This document shows, one piece after another, positions 36,494 through 46,881 of a stretch of 64,000 bases of DNA. Within the stretch, counting starts at the first letter, position 1. Every line of letters begins with the position of its first letter. The notes under the pieces are model-generated. The model worked only from the letters and a program-made list of their open reading frames with translations. It was not told the origin of the DNA and did not search any database. Made by a program: the position numbers and the translations under genes. This stretch comes from Verrucomicrobiales bacterium (GTDB lineage Bacteria > Verrucomicrobiota > Verrucomicrobiia > Verrucomicrobiales > DEV007): assembly GCA_029213265.1 (NCBI GenBank), contig JARGNG010000013.1, forward strand, positions 1 to 64,000, given 5' to 3'.

Positions 36494-38584
36494 CTAATCC
36501 CGGTCTTCTTCCTCTTCCGGAGTCTCCTCCTTCGGCGAATCCTCTTTCCACTCCTCAGGTTCAGGAACGGCCTGACCGGCCAGGACCCGCTCCTGGATTC
36601 CCGCTTCCCGAATGCGGCGCTCCCTGCCTGGTTCCGTTGAATCCTCTTCCGGCTCCCAGCGAATGCCGTTTTGCATCGCAATGAACTTCCATTCAGAAAT
36701 GGTCTTGAGCCCCTCCTCGGCAGCTTCCCGGTTTGCAAACGCCCCTGCGGAAAGCGATTTGCGGAAGGCTCTTTCCGCTTCGGCAACTCTGCCGTGGCGA
36801 AGATGATGCTCCGCCTCAGCCTGCATCAGGTTGCCATAAAGAGGCGCCCACTTTCTTGCACTTTCCAAGCGAATTCGCGCATCTCCGGTGCGACCCAGTT
36901 CGTCGAGGACAGCAGAGTGCCCTATCGCTGCAAAGACATCCTGTGGATAGAGCTTCCGGGCGCGCGAGAAATAGATCTCCGCCTGCTCCAGCGCTTGTCT
37001 CCGTGCCGGGATCGACAGCTCGGGAGTGATCGCTGCTACCTGAGCATGGGCGCTGAGGCTCTGTGCATAGGGATTCACAGGGTCAAGCGCGCGCGCGGCA
37101 TTCAGGTGCCGCATCAGTTTGAAGTCCTGCGAATTATCTTCGAAAGCGATGCGGGCCTTCTCGTAGTGGTACTCGCTCTGCGAATAAATCACGCCGAAAA
37201 TGAGCATCACAATTCCGCAGGCAAACGAAACGGTTCGGGTCGCGAAAACGAGATTTCCACCCGGAAAAACAGAAGTCCAGGTTCCGGGTCGCGTCGCGGA
37301 AGACATCGGGTCGGGCGCGGCCAGAACCGCCAGGAGTATGGCCGAAACGAGGGCAAAGGTCGGAAGATGAAGCGTGAAATCCACCATTGCGGCAGCAAGA
37401 AAGGCAATCAGGCAGGAGAAGGCGCCGAGAACAAACGCGAGATGCTCGGACTTCTGCAACAATTCGCCCCTCGCCGGTGTAAACTCCCGATATCCTTTGA
37501 TGAAGCGATAGCCCAGTGCGAGATGCATTCCCAACACGGCGAGAACGAAAAGGAATCCGACAATCCCGTAGTCACCGAGCACCTGGAGCAATTCGTTGTG
37601 CACAAACTCAGTTTCCCCGATCCCGGGCGCCAATTCCTCAGGGCGAAATACCCGGCTGTAGATATAGGAAGCGCGGCTTCCTGCTCCCACCATGGGCGCT
37701 TCCAACATTTGTCGAACTCCCGCCTCCCACATTAGAGGAAGGCTCGCATTCCCCTGTTCCGTCAGGAGGTCACGACTGAGCACTTTGCTGATCGGCCCGG
37801 AAAACGCGATCATTCCGACCGAAGCGATCAGAGTGACACAAGTCGCAATGATGGTTGCTTGGGAGCGCACGTTCGGCTTGAACCGATTCCAAAGTAGGAA
37901 AGTGCTCAGGGCCAGAAACACCGACATCCCGGCCACAAGAGACAACCAACCGACAACGCTTCCCGCGAGCATCATCCCCAGGCCCGAGATACACGCCATC
38001 GCCATCCAGACACTCCGCATGAGCCGGTTGTTCTTTCCAAACAGGGCGAAACTGAGCCAGAGCGGAACCGTCGCGCCGAGAAACGCGGCATAGTGATCGG
38101 CCTGATTGAAGAGTCCCCCAACCGTGGTTGTCGACGTTCTCTCATAGCCCGGTATGAGCCAGATACCGGAGCCGAAGACCTTCTGCAGGAGAGCAAATAC
38201 CACATTTGCGATCACGAGGGCAGCCAGGGTAAGGCGGACTGCCAGACGCCTTTGGCTGTTGCCGCAAAGAATCAGGAACCCCGCATACGCAAGAAAACAG
38301 GCAACCGCGAGAGCGACATCTTCTCTCGCAAAATAGGCAACGGGCGAATCGAGCGAGCGCAGAATGACGTAGCTCATCAGTGCAAACACCATCACCACCG
38401 TCCAACGCGGCAGGGCAAAGGTGGTTTTCTCAAAGAGAAAGGTGATCATGAGCACCCCCGAAACGCCCATCAGCAAATAGGCAGGCCAAATGAAAGTCAT
38501 CGCAGTCGACGTGCCTATGATGCAGGTAAGGAGAAATCCCACCAGAAAAAGGGCCACAATCAATGAACGCCAGTGCGCTTTCAT
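36494..38584 (-). CDS. O-antigen ligase/polymerase family membrane protein with TPR tail
   Basis: 696 residues. Residues ~1-470 have about eleven hydrophobic segments with the Wzy_C/RfaL-type periplasmic loop GLFNQADHYAAFLGATVPL and ETEFVHNELLQVLGDYGIVG. After the last span, residues ~490-630 form TPR-like helices (NPYAQSLSAHAQVAAI; FAAIGHSAVLDELGRTG; NLMQAEAEHHLRHGRVAEAERAF), and the C-terminus is an acidic low-complexity tail (EDSPKEETPEEEEDRD). The protein probably polymerises or ligates surface polysaccharide. No glycosyltransferase cluster surrounds it. Confidence 0.88.
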   Translation of the reverse strand: MKAHWRSLIVALFLVGFLLTCIIGTSTAMTFIWPAYLLMGVSGVLMITFLFEKTTFALPRWTVVMVFALMSYVILRSLDSPVAYFAREDVALAVACFLAYAGFLILCGNSQRRLAVRLTLAALVIANVVFALLQKVFGSGIWLIPGYERTSTTTVGGLFNQADHYAAFLGATVPLWLSFALFGKNNRLMRSVWMAMACISGLGMMLAGSVVGWLSLVAGMSVFLALSTFLLWNRFKPNVRSQATIIATCVTLIASVGMIAFSGPISKVLSRDLLTEQGNASLPLMWEAGVRQMLEAPMVGAGSRASYIYSRVFRPEELAPGIGETEFVHNELLQVLGDYGIVGFLFVLAVLGMHLALGYRFIKGYREFTPARGELLQKSEHLAFVLGAFSCLIAFLAAAMVDFTLHLPTFALVSAILLAVLAAPDPMSSATRPGTWTSVFPGGNLVFATRTVSFACGIVMLIFGVIYSQSEYHYEKARIAFEDNSQDFKLMRHLNAARALDPVNPYAQSLSAHAQVAAITPELSIPARRQALEQAEIYFSRARKLYPQDVFAAIGHSAVLDELGRTGDARIRLESARKWAPLYGNLMQAEAEHHLRHGRVAEAERAFRKSLSAGAFANREAAEEGLKTISEWKFIAMQNGIRWEPEEDSTEPGRERRIREAGIQERVLAGQAVPEPEEWKEDSPKEETPEEEEDRD

Positions 38585-38857
38585 ATTCGAATTACAAACA
38601 GGGTCAGACGAATTATGCAGTAATTTAAGAAAAACTAAAATCTTATTTTACTTAAATATTATGGTGTTTTTATCCCGTGTGGGTTTTTTCGATCTTTTCC
38701 CATTCCCGATTGTGGTTGCTTTTCCGGTCCAAATCTAAGAAACTTCCGCTTGAAAGCGTCGTAGAGGGGCCGGTATTCCCGCAGGCGCAATGGTTCCCGG
38801 ATCATCGGGGGCCAAAAGCTTTCCGGCTGGCGCGTATTCAACGGAGATTTTCAAATA
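38585..38857. other. AT-rich intergenic region, no clear gene
   Basis: 273 bases between divergent genes. The part nearest the O-antigen-ligase-like gene (about 38585-38680) is strongly AT-rich, consistent with promoter DNA for the minus-strand gene. A minus-strand reading frame at 38659-38841 (60 codons, opening MNTRQPESFWPPMIREP) was seen but has no recognised family. Confidence 0.4.
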
Positions 38858-39748
38858 ATGAAGTGGTTTAGCCTTTTACTGGTATTGTTCTCTTTCTCCT
38901 TCCTGGTGGAGAAAGCCGACGCGCAAATTCAGGTCGAGCTGAAGATGGATCGCAAGATCTACGTGGCTCACGAGCCTATTACCGGGGAGCTTACCATCGT
39001 CAACAGAGCCGGGCGGGATCTTGTATTCGGCGACTCAGGAGGACTGAGCTGGCTCGACTTTTCGGTTACTGACAGTCGCGGACATCTCGTCACTCCGGTT
39101 CAAAATCATCTCAATGAGCGCCCCATTGTCCTCGCCTCCGGCCAGGTCTACCGTCACAAAGTGATCATCAACCGCTACTATCCGATGGCCAGCATCGGGC
39201 TTTACCGGGTCAAGGCGGTGGTCACCTTTCCCCAGATTAATCGAGTGTTTCAGACTCAGATTCAGAGTGTCCAAGTCACGGACGGTCAGCCAATGTGGAG
39301 CCAAATTGTCGGGGTGCCCCAGGGATATGCAGATGCAGGGCGAAACCGCGAATATTCCCTCATGACGTATTACCACGGTTCCCGCGGAAAATCGCTCTAC
39401 TTCCGGATGAAAGACAGCGACACGGGGATGGTCTACAAGACTTACCCCCTCGGAAACTACATGACGCTGAGAAAACCGGTTCAGTCGATCGACCGGCAGA
39501 ACAGTCTTCATATCCTCCACATGAGTGGACCTCAGCAATACAAATACACCGTCATCGGAATCGACGGAGATCCGATCAGACAGGAGAACCTCTATGAGAA
39601 AGGGACTAATCGTCCGGAACTCAAGACGACCGATTACGGAGAGGTTTCCGTGATCGGGGGCATTACCGAAGAGGAAAAACAAACTCCCTACGAACAGACA
39701 GAGTTTCGCCGACTGTCCGAGCGACCACCTGGATTGCCGAGTTTTTGA
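38858..39748 (+). CDS. Secreted protein of unknown function
   Basis: 296 residues with a signal peptide (MKWFSLLLVLFSFSFLVEKADA, cleavage before QIQVE). The mature N-terminus looks like an Ig-like/CARDB-like beta domain (VELKMDRKIYVAHEPITGEL, TIVNRAGRDLVF), compatible with a macroglobulin- or bacterial adhesion-type domain but not assigned. No catalytic motif. The C-terminus is acidic and polar. Upstream and downstream gaps are AT-rich. Confidence 0.75.
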   Translation: MKWFSLLLVLFSFSFLVEKADAQIQVELKMDRKIYVAHEPITGELTIVNRAGRDLVFGDSGGLSWLDFSVTDSRGHLVTPVQNHLNERPIVLASGQVYRHKVIINRYYPMASIGLYRVKAVVTFPQINRVFQTQIQSVQVTDGQPMWSQIVGVPQGYADAGRNREYSLMTYYHGSRGKSLYFRMKDSDTGMVYKTYPLGNYMTLRKPVQSIDRQNSLHILHMSGPQQYKYTVIGIDGDPIRQENLYEKGTNRPELKTTDYGEVSVIGGITEEEKQTPYEQTEFRRLSERPPGLPSF

Positions 39749-39908
39749 TTTTCTCCGGGCCCCTCCCGCCTCCTTCGGAAAGGAAAATCGCTGTTTTTCC
39801 GGATAATTGACGAAAACATCCCTGAACGGTTAACTCACTCATAGTAAGATGTTTAAGTGGATTTTTATTTCTCAATCCTGGGAAACTTCGAATTTTTTCC
39901 AGATTTCT

Positions 39909-39944
39909 TTTGAACATAGCTGTTCAAAGTTATACGTATAACTT
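39909..39944. promoter_or_regulatory. Compound palindrome upstream of response regulator gene
   Basis: Two perfect inverted repeats sit back to back: TTTGAACA-TAGC-TGTTCAAA at 39909-39928, then an 18-base perfect palindrome AAGTTATACGTATAACTT at 39927-39944, sharing two bases. They lie in an AT-rich gap 37-72 bases before the response regulator start. The symmetry suggests a dimeric protein binding site or mRNA hairpins in the leader. Confidence 0.6.
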
Positions 39945-39980
39945 AATGATTTGTTTTTCTTAACAACTCGGTAAGATACC

Positions 39981-40502
39981 ATGGAAAATCGAATGTCCAC
40001 TCACCCTCATCACTCAATCCCACCGGTTTTGCCCCCGGCGAATTGCTTTACCGTTCTGGTAATTGATGACCTGCCGCAGAATCGGATGATTCTGGGGAAA
40101 TTCCTCAAAACAGCCGGTTATGCCGTAGTCGAAGCTACCAATGGCGTTGAAGCGCTCGATCTGCTCAGGGACGGCCATGTTCGCCCTGACCTCGTTGTTA
40201 CCGATGTGGAGATGCCTGTGATGGACGGAATTACGCTCGTCGAACAGATTCGTTACCTCGACAACGCAGTTGCCTCTGTTCCGATCATTACCGCATCCGG
40301 CAACGCCGATGAAGACATGCGCCGTGACTCCCTTGCCGTGGGAAGCGACGTTTTCATGACGAAGCCCTTTGACCTGCGCGTTCTCGGAAGAGAGATCGCG
40401 ACCCTGCTCAAGGGCAGCCGTCGTCCCGGCTCAAGGGAGCAGCTCAAGGACTCTGCTGTAGGCGGAAACAGGATCGATCAGGGATTGAAGATCAATTCCT
40501 GA
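39981..40502 (+). CDS. Response regulator receiver protein (stand-alone)
   Basis: 173 residues from ATG 39981; ATG 39993 is an alternative. A CheY-like domain spans about 24-145: acidic pair D29-D30 (VLVIDDLPQNRM), phosphorylation site D75 (VVTDVEMPVMDG), then IITASG and MTKPFD. No DNA-binding output domain follows; the C-terminal ~28 residues are polar. It probably signals through protein contacts. No histidine kinase is adjacent. A compound palindrome lies upstream (39909-39944). Confidence 0.92.
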   Translation: MENRMSTHPHHSIPPVLPPANCFTVLVIDDLPQNRMILGKFLKTAGYAVVEATNGVEALDLLRDGHVRPDLVVTDVEMPVMDGITLVEQIRYLDNAVASVPIITASGNADEDMRRDSLAVGSDVFMTKPFDLRVLGREIATLLKGSRRPGSREQLKDSAVGGNRIDQGLKINS

Positions 40503-40616
40503 AAACCGGCCTGAAAAGGTTTGGCTTTCCCTTTCGCGGATCGGGCGTAGTTTCTGCGTCCACCGTGTTTCGAATTTATTCGACGGAACCGGTGTTCACT
40601 TTCACCACCTGTCGAC

Positions 40617-42523
<1,907 letters not shown>

Positions 42524-42530
<7 letters not shown>

Positions 42531-44713
42531 TCTTTCAAGCCAAGATTTTCCAGCATCTCGCTGATCCCGGTTGTCGGCATTTTGCAGGCAAAACTCTCGC
42601 AAACATAAGCGGTCGCTTTTCCGTCCTCGGAAACCTGCGTTTCGGTGAACGGAGCAAGCTTCGCAAGCGCCTCCGCATTGTCCCCTGTGCGGTATAAAAT
42701 GACTTTGTTAGGAAGGTAGGGCTTCTGCAATGCTTTGACCATGTGATCGGCTTCCTCGCCACTGATCACGATCTCCCTGGATGGCCCGAATTGAAAATCG
42801 AGCCAAACCAGAGCCAGTGGGTAGACCATGGAATTCTGTCCCAGTTCAGCGGAGAATGCCCGGACCAGTTCATCTCCGCGCGTCGCAAAGTGGGGCTGCC
42901 CCGTCATTCGATGAAGGCGAAGAAGATTTCCGATCGCGGCCGCGTTTCCACTGGGAATCGCCCCGCCATACAGTTTCTTGGCACGGACAATGAGCTGCTC
43001 TGCATCGTCTGCGATTGTAAAATAACCGCCCTCCTGCTCGTCCCAGAAAAACTCATCCATCATTGCCTGAAGCTCGATTGCTTTCTCTAAATATCGTACT
43101 TCGAACGTCGCCTCGTAGGTATCGAGCAACCCCCAAATCATGAAGGTGTAATCCTCGAGGTGGGCCGTTAACCCGGCCTCCCCCTGGCGGTACCGCTTGA
43201 GAAGGCGACCGTCCCCGGTGGTCAGTTTATCGAGCACAAAGTCAGATGCCTTTGCCGCCACTGACTTGTATTCCTCGTCTCCCAATACCTGGGCCGCCCG
43301 GGCAAAGGCCGCAATCATCAGCCCATTCCAGTCCGTCAGGATCTTATCGTCTTTCTGCGGATGAGTTCGCTTCTCCCGAACTTCGAACAATTTCTTCCGA
43401 AGCGGCTCGATTCTCGCCAGGGCCTCGTCGAGCGGATCCTCTTTCAGGTGTGGAATGTTCGCCCCCGTTTTCTCACGAGTCGACTCCTCAAGAAAGTTCC
43501 CCTCGTCCTCAAAATGAAAGGTCTCCAGAAAAAACGCGGCGTCCTCCCCGCCCAACACTTCGCTGATTTCCTCACTGGTCCAGACATAAAACTTTCCCTC
43601 CTCCCCTTCGCTATCGGCATCTTCCGCAGAGTAGAATCCACCTTCCGGGCTTGTCATTTCGCGCTGGACATAGGACAGAATTTCCCGGGCTGTTCGGGCA
43701 TACTTCTGCTTTCCCGTTACCTGGTAGGCTTCAAGGTTCGCTATCGTCACGAGCGCCTGGTCATAGAGCATTTTCTCAAAATGCGGAACGAGCCAGTCGG
43801 GGTCGGTTGCATAGCGGTGAATACCATATCCGATCTGATCGTAGACTCCGCCACGCCTCATCTCGGTGAGTGTTTTCTCCACCATTTCAAGCGCCTGTGG
43901 GTTGCCGGTCCGATGGTGATATCGAAGCAGGAAGAGCAGATTCGGAGGAACCGGGAACTTGGGTCGAACCGCGAAGCCTCCCTTCTTCGAATCATATCGC
44001 GACACAAACTGCTCGAAGGCCGTGTCGAGGACTTCCACGTCGAGATCCCCACCCGGCGAAGCCCCCATCATCTTGCCGACTTGGGCGGAAATATTCAACG
44101 CGGTCTCTTCCACTTCCTCCCTTCGCTCAACCCAGGCTTTGCGCAATTCTGAAACAACCCGCTTGATACCGGGACGACCGGCCACGGACTCTTTCGGAAA
44201 GTAAGTTCCCGCGAAGAAGGCATGCTTGTCAGGGGTCAAAACCACCGTCATGGGCCATCCGCCGCCCCCCGTGATCCCCTGCGTGATCTGCATATAGACG
44301 TCGTCAATGTCGGGTCGTTCCTCCCGATCGACCTTTACTGCAATGAAGCTCTCGTTGATCAGGGCCGCGACTTCCTCATCTTCGAACGACTCGTGTTCCA
44401 TGACATGACACCAGTGGCAGGTCGTGTAGCCGATACTGAGAAAGACCGGCTTGTCCTGCTTTTTCGCCTCGGCGAAGGCCACCTCTCCCCACGGACGCCA
44501 ATCGACCGGATTTCGGGCGTGCTGGAGAAGATAGGGACTCTGCTCGAAGACGAGGCGATTGAACTCCTTTCCTCCATCTTCCGGCAGCTTCGCGAGTTCC
44601 TCCTGCGACGGCAGAGGTTTGCGAACATGTCCTTCTTCCGCATTCATCATCCAGCCACCATGCACGCAGAGAAGGGAGAAAACGACAAAGAATCGCGGTA
44701 ACAATCGAGGCAT
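42524..44713 (-). CDS. YyaL/DUF255 thioredoxin-domain protein, secreted
   Basis: 729 residues from ATG 44713 ([20 protein letters not shown]), which opens a signal peptide; the frame continues upstream to 44770. A thioredoxin-like domain contains the CHWC motif (residues 99-102, [20 protein letters not shown]), and the family's long C-terminal half follows with an (alpha/alpha) barrel-like sequence such as [18 protein letters not shown] and [15 protein letters not shown]. The biological role in bacteria is not established. It follows msrA by 67 bp, a plausible reducing partner of periplasmic thiols. Confidence 0.92.
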
Positions 44714-44780
44714 GCAGTCAGTGTTGCATAGTTCGAGTAGGGACACTACCCCCGAATGGCGTCGAGCCAATCCACCCCGT

Positions 44781-45488
44781 TCAAACCCGACTTGCTACCA
44801 TCGCCTTCAGATCTGAGGGCAGGTCATAACGATCGATCTCAGCTTCGAGTAGACCTTGCACGTCTCCGACTCCCGAAAAGAGAATTGCGTTGAGCCGGGT
44901 AGCCACCGTTGAGTCTGCCAATGACTTCACATCCGGATACGTCGCCTCGAGAAACGCACGAAGCTCGCGAAATTGAGTCAGATAGTATTTCTGATGATAT
45001 CCTTCTGCGTAGGTAAACTGCTTCACCGGAATAATCTCCGTTTCGACCCTCTCCCCTGCCGCAACGAGTTCATCCCGGGAAGCTTCTGCGGCCTCCTGCT
45101 GGGCTTCGTTTCGATAAAATACGGCATGCCAGTATTGGCGCCTGGGATTGTTAGAGGAAGGCCGATGACTCTTCCAGAAGATCCGAAGTAGATCGCGGTA
45201 GGAAATTACTTCCGGATCGTAGTCAAACGACACGGCCTCGGTATGGTCGACCAAATCGTAGTAGGTGGGTGCTACCTTGTCCCCTCCGCAGTACCCGGCG
45301 CGAATACGAAGAATTCCATCAAGACTCCCAAACTGAGAGTCCGGCCCCCAGAATCACCCGAGGCCGAAAGTGGCGGTTTCGAACTTCCGCTCCGAGGTCT
45401 CGCAATCGAGCGTTAGAGAGGCGGCGGAAACAGTTCCGTCCTCCAAAGGTAAGGGGATGGTATCGGCAGATCTGGATTTGGTGAACAT
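44781..45488 (-). CDS. msrA: Peptide methionine sulfoxide reductase A, selenocysteine-containing (UGA recoded)
   Basis: Read from ATG 45488 ([18 protein letters not shown]) the frame runs 235 residues if the single in-frame TGA at 45356-45354 (codon 45) is read as selenocysteine. The context is [16 protein letters not shown], where MsrA has the catalytic Cys (GCFWG). Downstream sequence continues the family without a break: [36 protein letters not shown], and EGYHQKYYL. It reduces methionine-S-sulfoxide residues. Without readthrough only an N-terminally truncated fragment (start TTG 45254) would be found. A SECIS-like hairpin follows at 45322-45342. No selA, selB or selC is in the window. It lies 51 bp after DUF1552. 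A nonsense mutation is the alternative, but intact family sequence on both sides argues against it. Confidence 0.85.
45322..45342 (-). promoter_or_regulatory. Putative bacterial SECIS element of msrA
   Basis: On the minus strand GGACTCTC (45342-45335) pairs with GGGAGTCT (45329-45322), eight pairs including two wobbles, around the five-base loop AGTTT. The loop starts 20 bases after the UGA and has G at its second position, matching the general bacterial SECIS rule of a hairpin with a G near the top, about 16-37 bases after the UGA. Confidence 0.65.
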
Positions 45489-45539
45489 GTAGAAAGATTA
45501 CGTCAGAAAGAGCGGAAAAGTCGAGCCGTAGAAGCTCTC

Positions 45540-46871
45540 TCACGCAAGCACTTCGCTCAGGTCTCCGGTGCTGTCGGAAAACGCCTCTTCCGGAACCCCT
45601 ACGCTGTGGAGCATCGTAAGCAGCAGATTCGACATCGGCACATCAGCTCCCAGCTTTATATGCTGACCATTTTTCATTCCGATTGCCTTTCCCCCAGCGG
45701 TCAACATGGGGCAATTGTTATTGTTGTGCGTGTTGCTGTTGCTCGTTCCGAAGAGAACCACGGTGCGATCGAGCAGGGTCTCGTCCCCTTCCGGGGTCGA
45801 CTTCATTCGGTCCAGGAAACGTGACAACTGCTGCGCCAGAAACCGGTCCCACTTCCCCAGTGCTTCGGCTCCGCCCTTTTTGTTCCATCCATGAGCCAAG
45901 CCATGCATATTCTTGGGGAGCCCGAGCAATTCCGGAAACTTCCCTGCGATGGAGGTGGCTCCGTTCATGTTTCCGATCTGGTAGGTCGCGACACGCGTCG
46001 AGTCGGTTTGAAACGCGAGATAGATCAGATCGTACATGGTGCTGATGTACTCTTCGGGCGTGTTCTCATCGGCGTCGAGAAACAAACCGACCGTGTCCAC
46101 TTCCGGCTTGGGCACATCGAGCCACGCCTCCGATCGCTCCACTCGTTGCTCAATCGAACGGACCGAATCGAGATACTCATCAAATTTTTCCTGATCATGT
46201 TTCCCCAGCTTCTTTCGAACTGACTTGGAATGCTCCAACACGAGGTCCAGCATCGTGCCGGAACTCATGAGTTCCTTTCGCTGCCGCTTCAGGGAGTCTT
46301 CGTTCGCTCCGAAAAAGCGATTGAAGATGACTCGCGGTTTGTTCAAAGCCGGGATCGGCTGGCCGGTTCGGCCAAAAGAAAGCGTACTGGCACGGGTCGG
46401 CTCCCCCACTCCACCGTCGGTCGAGAGACTGAGGGATCGATAGCGAGTCGCTTCGCCGAATGCCTCCGCCGCGACCTGATCCGCAGACACAGAATTTTTC
46501 AACTCGCCCGGCTTCAGCTCCGCCCCTGTCAGAAAAATGTCGGCGGTGTCATGACCGCCCATTTTTCTTCCTTTCAGATGGGAGAGCCCCTCTATTATGG
46601 TGAGGTTCTCGCGATGAGCCTCAAGCGGTTTCAGGCTCTCGTTGAAAGAAAAGTTTCTTCCCCCTTCTCCATTGGGGAACCAACGCCAGCTGGAACCTTC
46701 CCCGCCCTCTTTCGGAAGACTCGCTCCGTAGGGAAAATATACGGAACAGAATCTGCGGGGCCGTGGCGACGAAGCCGCCTCAAGCCCCATGCACTCCAGC
46801 AAGGGAAGGCCGAGTGAAGCTCCCGCACCGTGGAGAAATGTTCGTCGATTCAGATACCAGGATTTTTTCAT
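45540..46871 (-). CDS. DUF1552 protein, twin-arginine secreted
   Basis: 443 residues from ATG 46871 (MKKSWYLNRRTFLHGAGASLG); the RRTFLHGAG twin-arginine motif is followed by a hydrophobic stretch, so it is probably exported by Tat. The family pattern is clear: RFCSVYFPYGASLP, EGLSHLKGRKMGGHDTADIFL and LFGTSNSNTHNNNNCPML. DUF1552 genes in planctomycetes and verrucomicrobia usually follow a DUF1592/1588 haem protein gene, as here (10 bp gap). The function is unknown. Confidence 0.92.
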   Translation of the reverse strand: MKKSWYLNRRTFLHGAGASLGLPLLECMGLEAASSPRPRRFCSVYFPYGASLPKEGGEGSSWRWFPNGEGGRNFSFNESLKPLEAHRENLTIIEGLSHLKGRKMGGHDTADIFLTGAELKPGELKNSVSADQVAAEAFGEATRYRSLSLSTDGGVGEPTRASTLSFGRTGQPIPALNKPRVIFNRFFGANEDSLKRQRKELMSSGTMLDLVLEHSKSVRKKLGKHDQEKFDEYLDSVRSIEQRVERSEAWLDVPKPEVDTVGLFLDADENTPEEYISTMYDLIYLAFQTDSTRVATYQIGNMNGATSIAGKFPELLGLPKNMHGLAHGWNKKGGAEALGKWDRFLAQQLSRFLDRMKSTPEGDETLLDRTVVLFGTSNSNTHNNNNCPMLTAGGKAIGMKNGQHIKLGADVPMSNLLLTMLHSVGVPEEAFSDSTGDLSEVLA

Positions 46872-46881
46872 CTGCTTGCGT

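Noticed and set aside
38659-38841. 60-codon minus-strand frame as a gene
   Set aside because: No family recognised and no ribosome binding site; kept only as a low-interest observation.
45254-45488. msrA read as a truncated pseudogene because of the TGA
   Set aside because: The family sequence resumes in the same frame on both sides with no other damage, the TGA replaces exactly the catalytic cysteine, and a hairpin follows; selenocysteine explains this better than a nonsense mutation.
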